Shown: positions 17,384 through 26,563 of the stretch, piece after piece | Layout: each line of letters begins with the position of its first letter | How positions within the stretch are numbered: the first letter of the stretch is position 1 | NCBI GenBank assembly: GCA_965247525.1 | Contig: OZ252015.1 | Coordinates: 1,054,001-1,118,000, forward strand | Direction: 5' to 3' | Length of the DNA: 64,000 nucleotides | Origin: JAZKID01 sp965247525 | GTDB taxonomy: Bacteria; Pseudomonadota; Alphaproteobacteria; Rhizobiales; UBA4765 | Program-made: the position numbers and the translations under genes | The notes under the pieces: model-generated | The model's database searches: none | Told to the model about the DNA's origin: nothing | What the model saw: only the letters and a program-made list of their open reading frames with translations

Positions 17384-19087
17384 TCAGAATGTTGAGCCGT
17401 TAAGCATAGAAATGTGCTCGGCAATCGGGCCCAATGCCAGCACAGGTAAAAATGTAAGCGCGCCGACAATAATAATAATGGCGATCAACAATGCGACAAA
17501 GGTGCCGCCATGCGTCGGAAACGTGCCGCTTGATTCAGGCGTGACTTTCTTTCCCGCCAATGAACCCGCAATTGCAAGAACAGGAATAATATAGCCAAAA
17601 CGGCCAATCATCATCGAAATACTCAAGAATATGTTGTGCCAAATTGTATTAGCACCGAACCCTGCAAAGGCTGAACCGTTATTGGCTGTTGCTGATGTAT
17701 ACGCGTAAACAAGTTCGGATAGGCCATGCGGGCCCAAATTGGCGATGGCACTGTGCGCAGTACCAAAATAGATGGCAAGACTGCTCATGATAAGAATGCC
17801 AGCAGGCATTACAATCAAAGTGAGCGCTGCAAGTTTGATTTCACGCGATTCAATTTTTTTGCCGAGATATTCTGGCGTGCGGCCAACCATCAGGCCAGCA
17901 ATAAAAACAGTAAGAATAACCATAACGAGTATGCCATAAAAGCCGGCTCCCACGCCGCCATAAATCACTTCTCCAAAGAACATATTGATCATCGGCACTA
18001 TACCGCCAAGTGGAGTGAGGCTGTCATGCATCGTGTTGACGGCACCACAAGATGCAGCCGTCGTCGCAACAGCGAAAAGAACGCTTTGAGCAATACCAAA
18101 GCGTGTTTCTTTGCCTTCCATGCTGATAGCGGAGGGATTTGTCACGTCCGCAATAAGCGGGTTACCGGCATGTTCAGCTGCATAGCCTGCACCGAGCATC
18201 ACGACAAACAGCACGGTCATCGCTGCAAAAATGGCAACACCTTGGCGTTGATCGTTCGCCATCTTACCAAAAAAGAATGGTAGCGCCGCGCCGATCAGCA
18301 ACAGAGACAGGATTTGAATGAAGTTTGACACCACGGTCGGATTCTCGAAAGGATGCGCAGCATTTGCATTGAAAAACCCACCGCCATTGGTGCCAAACAT
18401 CTTGATAGCGACTTGCGAGGCGACAGGCCCTTGCGCAATCACCTGCTGCGCGCCTTCCAGCGTGGTTGCGGTTACGGTACCTGTTAGCGTCTGCGGAATA
18501 CCCTGCGTGATTAAAAAAAGTGTAAAAATAATTGAAACCGGTAGCAAAATATAGAAGACACAACGCACCAGATCGACCCAGAAGTTGCCGATGGAGCTTG
18601 CTGAACGCGCAACAATCCCACGCGTTACAGCTACCGCAATTACAATTCCGGTAGCTGCAGACAGAAAGTTTTGCACCGTTAGGCCGAGCATTTGCGTAAG
18701 ATTTGAAACCGTCGTCTCGCCACCGTAAGATTGCCAATTCGTATTGGTGACGAATGAAATTGCGGTGTTGAAAGCCTGATCGGACGACATCGGCGCAAAA
18801 CCTTGCGGATTGAGTGGTAAAATATTTTGTAGACGCAAGATCGCATAAAGGAAGGTAAATCCTAGTGCATTGAACACAAGCAACGAGAGCGCATATCCTG
18901 TCCAGCGCTGGCCATTGCCTGCCTTCACACCGGCAAAGCACAAAAGTGCACGTTCAATAGGCGCAACAAATGGTGTGAGCCATGTCCGTTCACCTTTGAA
19001 GACGCATGCCATGTAAAGGCCAAACGGGTAAGCAAGCACCGTGAGAATGATAAGAAAAAGCAAGAACTGCAATTGATCGATAGCCAT
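17384..19087 (-). CDS. kdpA: KdpA, potassium channel-like subunit
   Basis: A 567-residue polytopic membrane protein related to the SKT potassium transporters, which forms the selectivity filter of KdpFABC. Filter-like repeats are visible: TNTNWQSYGGE, FGTNGGGFFNANAAHPFENP, AATTAASCGAVNTMHDS and TSATANNGSAFAGF. The first codon overlaps the stop of kdpF (TAATG). The protein acts in the inner membrane. All expected pore regions are present, so the subunit looks functional. Confidence 0.96.
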   Translation of the reverse strand: MAIDQLQFLLFLIILTVLAYPFGLYMACVFKGERTWLTPFVAPIERALLCFAGVKAGNGQRWTGYALSLLVFNALGFTFLYAILRLQNILPLNPQGFAPMSSDQAFNTAISFVTNTNWQSYGGETTVSNLTQMLGLTVQNFLSAATGIVIAVAVTRGIVARSASSIGNFWVDLVRCVFYILLPVSIIFTLFLITQGIPQTLTGTVTATTLEGAQQVIAQGPVASQVAIKMFGTNGGGFFNANAAHPFENPTVVSNFIQILSLLLIGAALPFFFGKMANDQRQGVAIFAAMTVLFVVMLGAGYAAEHAGNPLIADVTNPSAISMEGKETRFGIAQSVLFAVATTAASCGAVNTMHDSLTPLGGIVPMINMFFGEVIYGGVGAGFYGILVMVILTVFIAGLMVGRTPEYLGKKIESREIKLAALTLIVMPAGILIMSSLAIYFGTAHSAIANLGPHGLSELVYAYTSATANNGSAFAGFGANTIWHNIFLSISMMIGRFGYIIPVLAIAGSLAGKKVTPESSGTFPTHGGTFVALLIAIIIIVGALTFLPVLALGPIAEHISMLNGSTF

Positions 19088-19173
19088 TAGAAACGCTCCG
19101 GACGCAAGAGCGCAATTAATAGATAAATAAAAATAACAAGAGAAATTCCCGAGCCTAGAACAATGTCAAACAT
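19087..19173 (-). CDS. kdpF: KdpF, small potassium ATPase subunit
   Basis: A 28-residue single-helix membrane peptide: MFDIVLGSGISLVIFIYLL, ending ALLRPERF. The LLRPERF end is the KdpF hallmark. Its TAA overlaps the kdpA ATG by one base, giving translational coupling. KdpF stabilises the KdpABC complex in the inner membrane. It is too short for most gene finders. Confidence 0.92.
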   Translation of the reverse strand: MFDIVLGSGISLVIFIYLLIALLRPERF

Positions 19174-19180
19174 GAGCGCC

Positions 19181-19264
19181 TCACAACTTCTCGGCGGCAG
19201 AAACAGACAGGATGGTAAGAGCAAACAGCGTTAGACCCCCGACGACGAAATAAGCATCGATCAT
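19181..19264 (-). CDS. 27-residue membrane peptide at the head of the kdp operon
   Basis: An ATG at 19264 with AGAGGTG seven bases upstream opens a 27-codon frame ending 7 bases before kdpF: MIDAYFVVGGLTLFALTI, then LSVSAAEKL. It is one hydrophobic helix with short polar ends. Short peptides in the same place, often ending in a charged CDRL- or EKL-like tail, occur upstream of kdpF in other proteobacteria (recalled, not searched). It could be an additional small subunit or a leader peptide. Function is unproven. Confidence 0.65.
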   Translation of the reverse strand: MIDAYFVVGGLTLFALTILSVSAAEKL

Positions 19265-19369
19265 TGAACACCTCTGTTAATTGATCAGAGATGAAATCTG
19301 GCATGTAAAGTTGCCATGCTGATTGGCATAAAGTTCTCGTAAAGTTTATTAAAAAACCAATCTTTACGT

Positions 19370-19402
19370 AAATTTTACAGCAATCGTTCTCGAAATTTTA
19401 CA
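19370..19402. repeat. Two direct AAATTTTACA repeats between kdp and the porin gene
   Basis: Identical 10-base copies at 19370-19379 and 19393-19402, 23 bases apart, next to a TTTACGTAAA palindrome (19363-19372). They lie in the divergent promoter region and could be operator half-sites for KdpE or another regulator. There is no direct evidence for the binder. Confidence 0.45.
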
Positions 19403-19433
19403 CAGCTCAACGGCATTCCAGCAGAAATTGATC

Positions 19434-19441
19434 GGGGGGGG
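19434..19441 (+). promoter_or_regulatory. G8 homopolymer as the ribosome binding site of the porin gene
   Basis: Eight consecutive G lie directly before CTTATG, in the position of the Shine-Dalgarno sequence. Such tracts change length by slippage in phase-variable surface genes; whether this one varies is unknown. Confidence 0.55.
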
Positions 19442-19444
19442 CTT

Positions 19445-20596
19445 ATGATTAAAACTGGCGTTTTTTCTGTATTTACAGCGTGCGCAATGATTTTTCCTGC
19501 GGCGGCTGAAGATAAAGGTTTTGAAACAGAGCTCGTTTCACTTTCAACACCCAGTATGTTTGGCCCGCTGATTTTAAACCCGCATCCGCTTGATATTGAT
19601 AGTCCTTTTGGAAAAATTTACATCAACGGCGCTTTCACAGGACTTGCCTTGCAACAAGATAACCCCGTCATTGGCAACAATGAAGGCACTATAGATTTGA
19701 GCAACGCGCAGGTGGTTCTCCAAAAAGCAGACGGGCCTTTGCAATTTTACACCCAGATCGGCGGCTATTCGCTGCCTTCACTGGGCACGTCTTATCTGAA
19801 AGCTGAAGATACAACTGATGATTTTTTTGGCTTCGTTCCTGTGGCCTATGTTAAATTCGCGCCGACAGATAATTTTTCAATTCAAGCGGGAAAACTTTAC
19901 ACGCTTATCGGAACTGAAAATACATTCACTTTTCAAAACGCTAATATCGAACGTGGATTGTTGTGGAACCAGACCAACTCTGTAAATCGCGGGTTACAGG
20001 TGAATATATCGCAAGGACCGATCAGTGCTTCATTTGCTGTTAGTGACGGATTTTATTCTGATAGGTTTGAGTGGCTGTCAGGACTTGTCACCTATACGCT
20101 TGATAAAAATAACAGCATTACTGTAATCGCATCAGGTAATATTGGCGACAATTCAAAAAACACGATTGAAACGCCTCTTGCGCAAAACAATAGCGAAATT
20201 TATGATTTGAACTTTACTCATATGTCCGGCGCATGGACATTTAGTCCGACTTTGCAATACACACATGTGCCGGAAAACTTAAATATCGGCCTTAATTCAT
20301 CTGCTGAATCCTACGGCGTCGGCCTGATAACAAAATACGCATTCAACGAAAACTGGAGTTTAGCTGCGCGTGCGGAATATATAGACACGACGGGGGGTAT
20401 TAATCTTAGTTACGGACCAGGCAGCAACGCGTGGTCAATTACTCTGACGCCAACTTATCAGCAAGGCGTCTTTTATGCGCGTGGTGAAGTGTCTTATGTG
20501 AAAGCGTTGGATATTACGCTAGGTGCTGCCTTCGGCGCTGCTGGTACAAACACGTCGCAGGCACGTTTTTTAGTCGATACCGGAGTATTGTTTTGA
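19445..20596 (+). CDS. Porin-like outer-membrane beta-barrel protein
   Basis: A 383-residue secreted protein with a signal peptide (cleavage probably after AAAEDKG or PAAA, around residue 20) and alternating beta strands throughout. It contains motifs such as NGAFTGLALQQDN, FYTQIGGYSLPSLGTSY, FSIQAGKLYTLIGTEN, ENTFTFQNANIERGLLW and GLQVNISQGPISASFAVSDG, and ends in aromatic Phe (DTGVLF), as outer-membrane barrels do. It resembles the BBP2-type barrel family seen in proteobacteria. Substrate unknown. The ribosome binding site is a run of eight G (19434-19441) five bases before the ATG. It is divergent from the kdp operon. Confidence 0.8.
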   Translation: MIKTGVFSVFTACAMIFPAAAEDKGFETELVSLSTPSMFGPLILNPHPLDIDSPFGKIYINGAFTGLALQQDNPVIGNNEGTIDLSNAQVVLQKADGPLQFYTQIGGYSLPSLGTSYLKAEDTTDDFFGFVPVAYVKFAPTDNFSIQAGKLYTLIGTENTFTFQNANIERGLLWNQTNSVNRGLQVNISQGPISASFAVSDGFYSDRFEWLSGLVTYTLDKNNSITVIASGNIGDNSKNTIETPLAQNNSEIYDLNFTHMSGAWTFSPTLQYTHVPENLNIGLNSSAESYGVGLITKYAFNENWSLAARAEYIDTTGGINLSYGPGSNAWSITLTPTYQQGVFYARGEVSYVKALDITLGAAFGAAGTNTSQARFLVDTGVLF

Positions 20597-20933
20597 AATT
20601 TTAGATTTCAAAGAATTGAATTCATGTAATATATTTTATTCAAAAGTATGATTTAAAAAAATTTGGACAAAAATGATTTTGTCTCTAGGTTTTTTGAAAA
20701 AAATTCAACGCGCGACAAGCAGTCATAAAATGGTTACGGCACATCTCAATCTGAGTTTCGAGTCTCGTTTAAATTTTCAAAAATATATTACTGTTCTATG
20801 AGTTTTAATCCCAAGATAAAGTTAAATGACTGGTTTACAAAGTGATTGCTATTAAGCTTTTAAACTAGGCCTACTATGTAGGGTTTGACTCTTTTTAAAA
20901 GTTCAGCATAATAGAACATATCAGGAACAAACC
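20597..20933. other. AT-rich intergenic region before the imu operon
   Basis: 337 bases without a gene. At the left edge is an AT-rich hairpin (tttgaaat / atttcaaa, 20592-20612) overlapping the porin stop codon. At the right edge is the LexA box and start region of imuA. No other feature is recognisable between them. Confidence 0.7.
20914..20928 (+). promoter_or_regulatory. LexA (SOS) box of the imu operon
   Basis: GAAC-ATATCAG-GAAC is an exact alphaproteobacterial LexA site (GTTC-N7-GTTC read on the other strand). It ends 5 bases before the imuA ATG, so it overlaps the ribosome binding region (cagga). Confidence 0.85.
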
Positions 20934-21722
20934 ATGTCGGCTGCGGTAAAAACCCTTGCCGCGCTACAGCAACGCCTTGCCTGCACTGTAGGTGGGAGGA
21001 TGCATGCGTGTGCTTCTTTCACTTTCGGCGCTGACATGATCGACAGCGCTTTAGGGGGTGGATTGGCTTGTGGGGCAGTGCATGAGTTCTTTGCGGCGTC
21101 CGAAGCCGATAGTGGCTCAACACTCGGATTTGCATTGGCAGTTGCTCAACGTGCAGCTGGTAAGAAGCCGTGCGTATGGGTGAGGCAATCTTATTGCGCT
21201 TCAAGTACAGGCCGCTTGTATCCTGATGGCTTTGCCTGCTTAGGTTTCGATCCCAATCAGCTTCTGACAATCACATTGCGCAAACCTATTGATGTTTTAC
21301 GAGTTGCTCATGATGCACTTCGTTGCCTAGGCGTTGGTGCTGTCATATTAGAACCTCTCGGTAAGCCAAAAGCTTTTGATCTCACGGCGACACGCCGCCT
21401 CAGTTTGGCAGCGGAGCATTTTTCTATTCCTCTGTTGTGTATTCATGTTGGAGCACAACCGAGTGCAAGCTCTGCGCAGACACGCTGGCAGGTGCAGTGT
21501 GCCCCTTCATTAGCCTCTCATCAAAAACTTCTCGGACATCCTGCCTTCAATGTGACGCTGACACGCTCACGGATAGGCAAGACCGGACAATGGACATTGG
21601 AATGGAATAGTCATGAGCGCACGTTTGTCGATGTCCCGCCGTTACCTCGCTCTGTGGTTCAACCAACTTCCTATCGACAGACTGCTGCGCCAGTTGAAAG
21701 CATCAGGTACACAGGCACCTGA
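20934..21722 (+). CDS. imuA: ImuA, accessory factor of the SOS mutasome
   Basis: A 262-residue RecA-fold-like protein that partners ImuB and DnaE2 in damage-induced mutagenesis. The sequence shows the ImuA pattern: a short helical start (TLAALQQRLACT), DMIDSALGGGLACGAVHEFF where RecA has the segment before its Walker A motif, VWVRQSY, GFDPNQLLTITLRKPIDVL and GAVILEPLG. No full Walker A motif is visible, as is usual for ImuA. It is the first gene of the operon, directly behind a LexA box. The imuB start overlaps its end by 110 bases. Confidence 0.88.
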   Translation: MSAAVKTLAALQQRLACTVGGRMHACASFTFGADMIDSALGGGLACGAVHEFFAASEADSGSTLGFALAVAQRAAGKKPCVWVRQSYCASSTGRLYPDGFACLGFDPNQLLTITLRKPIDVLRVAHDALRCLGVGAVILEPLGKPKAFDLTATRRLSLAAEHFSIPLLCIHVGAQPSASSAQTRWQVQCAPSLASHQKLLGHPAFNVTLTRSRIGKTGQWTLEWNSHERTFVDVPPLPRSVVQPTSYRQTAAPVESIRYTGT

Positions 21723-23160
21723 GCTTCTGGTCACTTATGAAAAGTCAAAGAATGCACTGCGATTAACTTGCGTGAGTGAGGCAGCATTACATGCAGGTCT
21801 CAGCATTGGTCTCAGCCTTGCCGATGCAAGGGCAAGAGTGCCGGAAATTTTCGGTGTCCCTGCCGAGCCCGAAGCAGATGCACAAGCGCTTCTCAACATT
21901 GCGGACTGGTGCTGGCGCTATACGCCCATTGTTGTGCAAAGGCCGCCAGCAAGCCTCATCTTGGACATTACAGGCTGTGCGCATTTGTTTGGCGGCGAAC
22001 AGAGTATGCTGAATGAAATTGTCTTTCGTTTGGCTGGTCAGGGCTTCATGTGCTTTGCCAGCATTGCTGAAACCGCTACAGCTGCTCTTGCTTTGGCATG
22101 GTCGCATCAACAGATCATTGTACCTCAGGGCAAGGTTGCAGAGGCCGTCTCATCATTGCCCCTGAAAGCTCTTGGAATAGAGGCTGAACAGGTCGATAAA
22201 CTGAAACGCTCTGGTTTGCGATTTATCCATGATCTTGCCAGCCGCCCTCGCGCACCTTTAGCGGCAAGGTTTGGGGCAGAGCTTTTAAACACGCTTGATC
22301 GTGCATTAGGCAAAGCGGATGAGGGCTTAAAACCGCATCGACCTCATCCTGATATTCTTGTCGAGCAATGTTTTGCCGAACCCATGCTGTTAGAGGCCAG
22401 TATTGTGCAGACCATCAGTCTGCTTGCAGAGCGTGTGGCCAAGATTTTGTTGGAGCGGAGTGAGGGAGCAAGGGTTTTGCAAGCCTTTGTCTACCGCGTC
22501 GATGGCGTCGTGCGGCAGGTCACGGTGCAAGCTGGAAAACCGCTTCAACAGCATAAGCGCATGGCAAAGCTGTTTGCTGAGAAGCTAGGCAGTCTCAATG
22601 ATGAATGGAATGTCGGCTATGGCTTTGATCTTGTGCAGCTACATGTGGTTCGCTCTGAAAAAATTAGTGAGCATCAAAGCAGTCTCGACAATCATAAATC
22701 TGGTGAAGACAGCATCGCAGAACTGATAGATCAGCTTGGGGCAAGGGTTGGCCATAAAGCCATTCGGCAGTACCAATCTCTCGATAGCCACCTACCTGAA
22801 ACAGCTGCATGCGCACTGCCAGCAATTCGCGGAAATCCCTCTAAAACATGGCCTGTAAAGGCCTCAGAAGCCCCTACAAGGCCGCTGACATACTTTCATC
22901 CCCCTGAACCCATAGAAGCCATTGCAGAGGTGCCTGACGGGCCTCCTATGCGGTTTAAATGGCGCAAAGTGATCTACATGATTGCCAAGGCGGAAGGTCC
23001 TGAGCGCATCGCTGACGAGTGGTGGCATCAAGACAAACTCACCCGTGACTATTTTAGGGTCGAGGATATACAAGGCCATCGTTTTTGGCTTTACCGCGAA
23101 GGCCTTTATCATTTTGAAACCAATAGCCCTCGCTGGTTTATGCAAGGCCTGTTTGCATGA
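21613..23160 (+). CDS. imuB: ImuB, Y-family polymerase-like protein of the mutasome
   Basis: A 515-residue DinB-superfamily protein thought to act as the hub that links DnaE2 to the beta clamp rather than as an active polymerase. Motifs are RRYLALWFNQLPIDRLLRQ at the start, PPASLILDITGCAHLFGGE in the palm, FASIAETATAALALAWS, and a C-terminal DUF6504-like segment (EWWHQDKLTRDYFRVED, FWLYREGLYHF). The start could be 21613 or the ATG at 21631, which fits homologues slightly better; neither has a strong ribosome binding site. The stop overlaps the dnaE2 start by 4 bases. Confidence 0.9.
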   Translation: MSARLSMSRRYLALWFNQLPIDRLLRQLKASGTQAPELLVTYEKSKNALRLTCVSEAALHAGLSIGLSLADARARVPEIFGVPAEPEADAQALLNIADWCWRYTPIVVQRPPASLILDITGCAHLFGGEQSMLNEIVFRLAGQGFMCFASIAETATAALALAWSHQQIIVPQGKVAEAVSSLPLKALGIEAEQVDKLKRSGLRFIHDLASRPRAPLAARFGAELLNTLDRALGKADEGLKPHRPHPDILVEQCFAEPMLLEASIVQTISLLAERVAKILLERSEGARVLQAFVYRVDGVVRQVTVQAGKPLQQHKRMAKLFAEKLGSLNDEWNVGYGFDLVQLHVVRSEKISEHQSSLDNHKSGEDSIAELIDQLGARVGHKAIRQYQSLDSHLPETAACALPAIRGNPSKTWPVKASEAPTRPLTYFHPPEPIEAIAEVPDGPPMRFKWRKVIYMIAKAEGPERIADEWWHQDKLTRDYFRVEDIQGHRFWLYREGLYHFETNSPRWFMQGLFA

Positions 23161-26100
23161 GTTATGCCGAGTTGTGTGTCGCCAGTAACTTCTCATTTTT
23201 GCGCGGGGCCTCACATCCTGAGGAGCTGGTTTTAACCGCTGGTGCGTTTCGGCTGTCTGGCCTTGGTGTTACCGACCGAAACAGCTTGGCGGGTGTGGTG
23301 AGAATGTATGCCGCTCGCAAACAGATTGAATTTGAATTTAATGAGCTGCGCGTGGTGACTGGCTGCCGCTTGGTGTTTGCCGACGATACACCCGACATGC
23401 TTGTCTATCCGCAAGACCGTGCCGCTTATGCAAGGCTCAGTCGCCTTCTCACATTGGGTATGCGACGTGCAGAAAAAGGCGATTGCACTCTCTACCTGCT
23501 GGACTTGCTGCAATGGTGTGAAGACCAGCTCCTCATTGTTATGCCGCCTTACCGGATGAATGAGGGCACGCTTAAAACGCTCCGCATTCTAGATGACAAA
23601 TGTCCCAATAAAGTCTGGCTCGGTGCAGCTTTTTACTATTGCGGCGATGACCAGCGCCGGATAATTGAGTTGCAGCAAGCCTCAACTAAAACAGGCGTCC
23701 CTCTGATAGCGACCAGTGACGTGCTTTACCATTCGCCAGATCGGCGTCGGTTGCATGATGTTCTGACCTGCGTATTAGAAAAGCAGACATTGGAAACGGT
23801 TGGCAAACGCCTGCAAGTGAATGCAGAGCGCTACATTCATCCGCCTGAAGAAATGGAGCGCCGTTATCGGCAGATGCCGGATGCGTTACGGCAGACCAAT
23901 GTGCTGCTGTCTCAAATCAGTTTCGATCTATCTCAGGTAAAATATACCTATCCTGACGAGAGCTGTGAGGGTTTTGAAACGCCTCAGGCCGCACTGGAAG
24001 CGTTTACATGGGAAGGTGCAGAGCGGCGTTATCCTCAAGGCACTCCTGATAAAGTCATAGCGATCATCAAGCGTGAGTTTGGTCTGATTGAGAAGTTGAA
24101 TTATGCGCCTTACTTTCTCACCGTACATCACATCGTCAACTATGCGCGGGAACGCGGCATTCTGGCGCAAGGTCGCGGCTCTGCTGCCAACTCGGCTGTC
24201 TGTTTTTGCCTTGGTGTAACTGAGATCGATCCCAACGTTCACAACATGCTGTTTGAGCGATTTATCTCGGCCGAGCGTAACGAGCCTCCTGATATTGATA
24301 TCGATTTTGAGCATGAACGGCGTGAGGATGTGATCCAGCATGTCTACCAGCGTTATGGCCGCGAGCATGTTGCTCTGACCTCCACAGTTGTCACCTACGG
24401 CACTCGCATGGCGATCCGTGATGTCGGCAAAGTGTTTGGCTTATCAGAGGACACGCTTGCTGCTTTGGCAGGGTCACAGTGGCATTGGTCAAAAGACGGC
24501 ATTCAAAGTGATGATGCATCTCGTATTGGTCTCGATGCCAGTGAGCCAATCTTGGCGATGGTGCTGGAACTTACAAAGCAACTTCTCAATTTCCCCCGTC
24601 ACTTGTCACAGCACACAGGCGGTATGGTGATTGCCAAAGAAAGGCTTGATGAAATTGTCCCTATTCAAAACGCGGCAATGCAAGACCGCACTGTTATTGA
24701 ATGGAATAAAGATGATCTTGAAACGCTAGGGCTTTTAAAGGTCGATATCCTTGCCCTTGGCATGCTGAGCGCCATGAAGCGTTTCTACGATATGCTGGAG
24801 CAGCATTACGGCCTGACTTACACGACGGCAACGCTGCCAGCAGAAGATCCTGCAATTTACAACATGCTGCAATGTGCAGACAGCATCGGTGTGTTTCAGG
24901 TTGAAAGCCGAGCCCAGCAAAGCATGCTGCCACGCTTGAAGCCAAACAAGTTCTCAGACCTTGTGATTGAAGTGGCCATCGTGAGGCCGGGCCCTATTCA
25001 AGGCGGAATGGTGCATCCATATTTGCGGCGCAAGATGGGTTTGGAAGTTCCGATCTATCCATCAGAAGAATTGCGTGCTGTTTTAGAGCAAACGCTTGGC
25101 GTACCACTGTTTCAAGAACAATGCATGCAGATTGCAATCATAGGCGCTGGCTTTACCCCCGATGAAGCAGACAAATTACGCCGCGCCATGGCGACCTTCA
25201 AACGCGTCGGCACAATCCAGACCTTCCGTGACAAGATGGTCAACGGCATGCTTGAGCGTGGCTATGAGCGAAACTTTGCCGAGCGCTGCTTTAATCAGAT
25301 CGAGGGCTTTGGCACCTACGGCTTTCCAATGTCACATGCCGCGTCTTTTGCGCTGTTGGTCTATGCATCCTCTTGGGTGAAATGTCGCTATCCCGATATC
25401 TTTCTGGCTGGCTTGCTCAACGCTCAGCCTATGGGCTTTTATGCGCCATCGCAGCTGGTGAGAGACGCACAGGAGCATGGTGTCGAAGTGCGAGAGGTGG
25501 ATATCAACTTCTCAAACTGGGAAGCAGGACTAGAGCAAGCAAAGCTACAAAAGCTGCATCGCAAACATGTCGATATGCAAAACGATATTCATGGCCATAA
25601 AGCCGTTAGGCTGGGCTTTAAATCTATCAAGGGTTTGAGAGAGGAGCATGGGTTTCTGATCTCTGAATGCCGAGACAAGGGTTATGACAGTGTCCGCGAT
25701 CTTTGGCTGAGGACCAGACTGCCTTTATCTGCACTAGAGACGCTTGCTGAGGCGGATGTGTTTCGCTCACTCGGATTAGACAGACGAGATGCATTATGGG
25801 CTGTACAGGGCTTGCGGCGCTCTGGCGATAAAGATGATTTGCCGCTGCTGTGTTTTGCCTCAGCCTTAACCGAGCCTGATGCGAAGCTCCCCGCCATGCC
25901 TCTTGGCCAGCATGTCGTTGAAGACTACCGAAAGCTTAGTCTCTCTCTTAAAGCGCATCCCGTTTCCTTTGTCAGAGATCAGCTTACAAAGGCAAAAGCC
26001 ATTAAAGCCGAGAAGCTTCTCACTACACCTAATAATTCACATGTCGCAATCTGTGGACTTGTTCTCATCCGTCAAAGGCCAGGCTCAGCCAACGGTGTTA

Positions 26101-26438
26101 TCTTTCTGACAATTGAGGATGAAACAGGCGTCGCCAATGTGATCGTCTGGACAAATATATTTGAGCAGTATCGAAGCGAAGTTCTCGGAGCAAGGCTGTT
26201 GCTGGTGAGAGGCAAGCTTCAGTCTCATCAAGGTGTCATTCACGTGGTGGCACAGAGATTAGAAGACCAGACGCAACTTTTAAGTAGGCTAAACGAGGCC
26301 CACAGCTCTATTCAAAGCTTCTCTCGTGCCGATGAAGTCCGTAGCCCTCAATCTGACAGACGCACCTCGAAAGCGCGTGTGTTGTCATCTTTAACAGTTG
26401 AGCAAGCGGTGATGCCGAAGGGTAGGAATTTTAGGTAA
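23157..26438 (+). CDS. dnaE2: DnaE2 (ImuC), error-prone DNA polymerase III alpha
   Basis: A 1093-residue C-family polymerase that carries out mutagenic translesion synthesis in the SOS response. Visible parts are an N-terminal PHP domain (ELCVASNFSFLRGASHPEEL), the catalytic aspartates in PPDIDIDFEHERRED (near residue 377), the palm/fingers motif AEGRNEPPD-like region before it (ISAERNEPPD), LSQHTGGMVIA, GFGTYGFPMSHAASFA, and an OB-fold domain (about 960-1050, HVAICGLVLIRQRPGS). It starts within the imuB stop (ATGAG), so the three genes are translationally coupled. It is distinct from the replicative DnaE1, which is not in this window. Confidence 0.95.
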   Translation: MSYAELCVASNFSFLRGASHPEELVLTAGAFRLSGLGVTDRNSLAGVVRMYAARKQIEFEFNELRVVTGCRLVFADDTPDMLVYPQDRAAYARLSRLLTLGMRRAEKGDCTLYLLDLLQWCEDQLLIVMPPYRMNEGTLKTLRILDDKCPNKVWLGAAFYYCGDDQRRIIELQQASTKTGVPLIATSDVLYHSPDRRRLHDVLTCVLEKQTLETVGKRLQVNAERYIHPPEEMERRYRQMPDALRQTNVLLSQISFDLSQVKYTYPDESCEGFETPQAALEAFTWEGAERRYPQGTPDKVIAIIKREFGLIEKLNYAPYFLTVHHIVNYARERGILAQGRGSAANSAVCFCLGVTEIDPNVHNMLFERFISAERNEPPDIDIDFEHERREDVIQHVYQRYGREHVALTSTVVTYGTRMAIRDVGKVFGLSEDTLAALAGSQWHWSKDGIQSDDASRIGLDASEPILAMVLELTKQLLNFPRHLSQHTGGMVIAKERLDEIVPIQNAAMQDRTVIEWNKDDLETLGLLKVDILALGMLSAMKRFYDMLEQHYGLTYTTATLPAEDPAIYNMLQCADSIGVFQVESRAQQSMLPRLKPNKFSDLVIEVAIVRPGPIQGGMVHPYLRRKMGLEVPIYPSEELRAVLEQTLGVPLFQEQCMQIAIIGAGFTPDEADKLRRAMATFKRVGTIQTFRDKMVNGMLERGYERNFAERCFNQIEGFGTYGFPMSHAASFALLVYASSWVKCRYPDIFLAGLLNAQPMGFYAPSQLVRDAQEHGVEVREVDINFSNWEAGLEQAKLQKLHRKHVDMQNDIHGHKAVRLGFKSIKGLREEHGFLISECRDKGYDSVRDLWLRTRLPLSALETLAEADVFRSLGLDRRDALWAVQGLRRSGDKDDLPLLCFASALTEPDAKLPAMPLGQHVVEDYRKLSLSLKAHPVSFVRDQLTKAKAIKAEKLLTTPNNSHVAICGLVLIRQRPGSANGVIFLTIEDETGVANVIVWTNIFEQYRSEVLGARLLLVRGKLQSHQGVIHVVAQRLEDQTQLLSRLNEAHSSIQSFSRADEVRSPQSDRRTSKARVLSSLTVEQAVMPKGRNFR

Positions 26439-26563
26439 GACTAATACCTAGTTCTATTTGAAGTTTTATATTTTTTTCGAAACGAGATTTATCAAATCTT
26501 ATCGAAATACACCCGGTTTATTCTAAAAGAAATTACTAATCTGCAAGCGCAATAAACGCTTGT

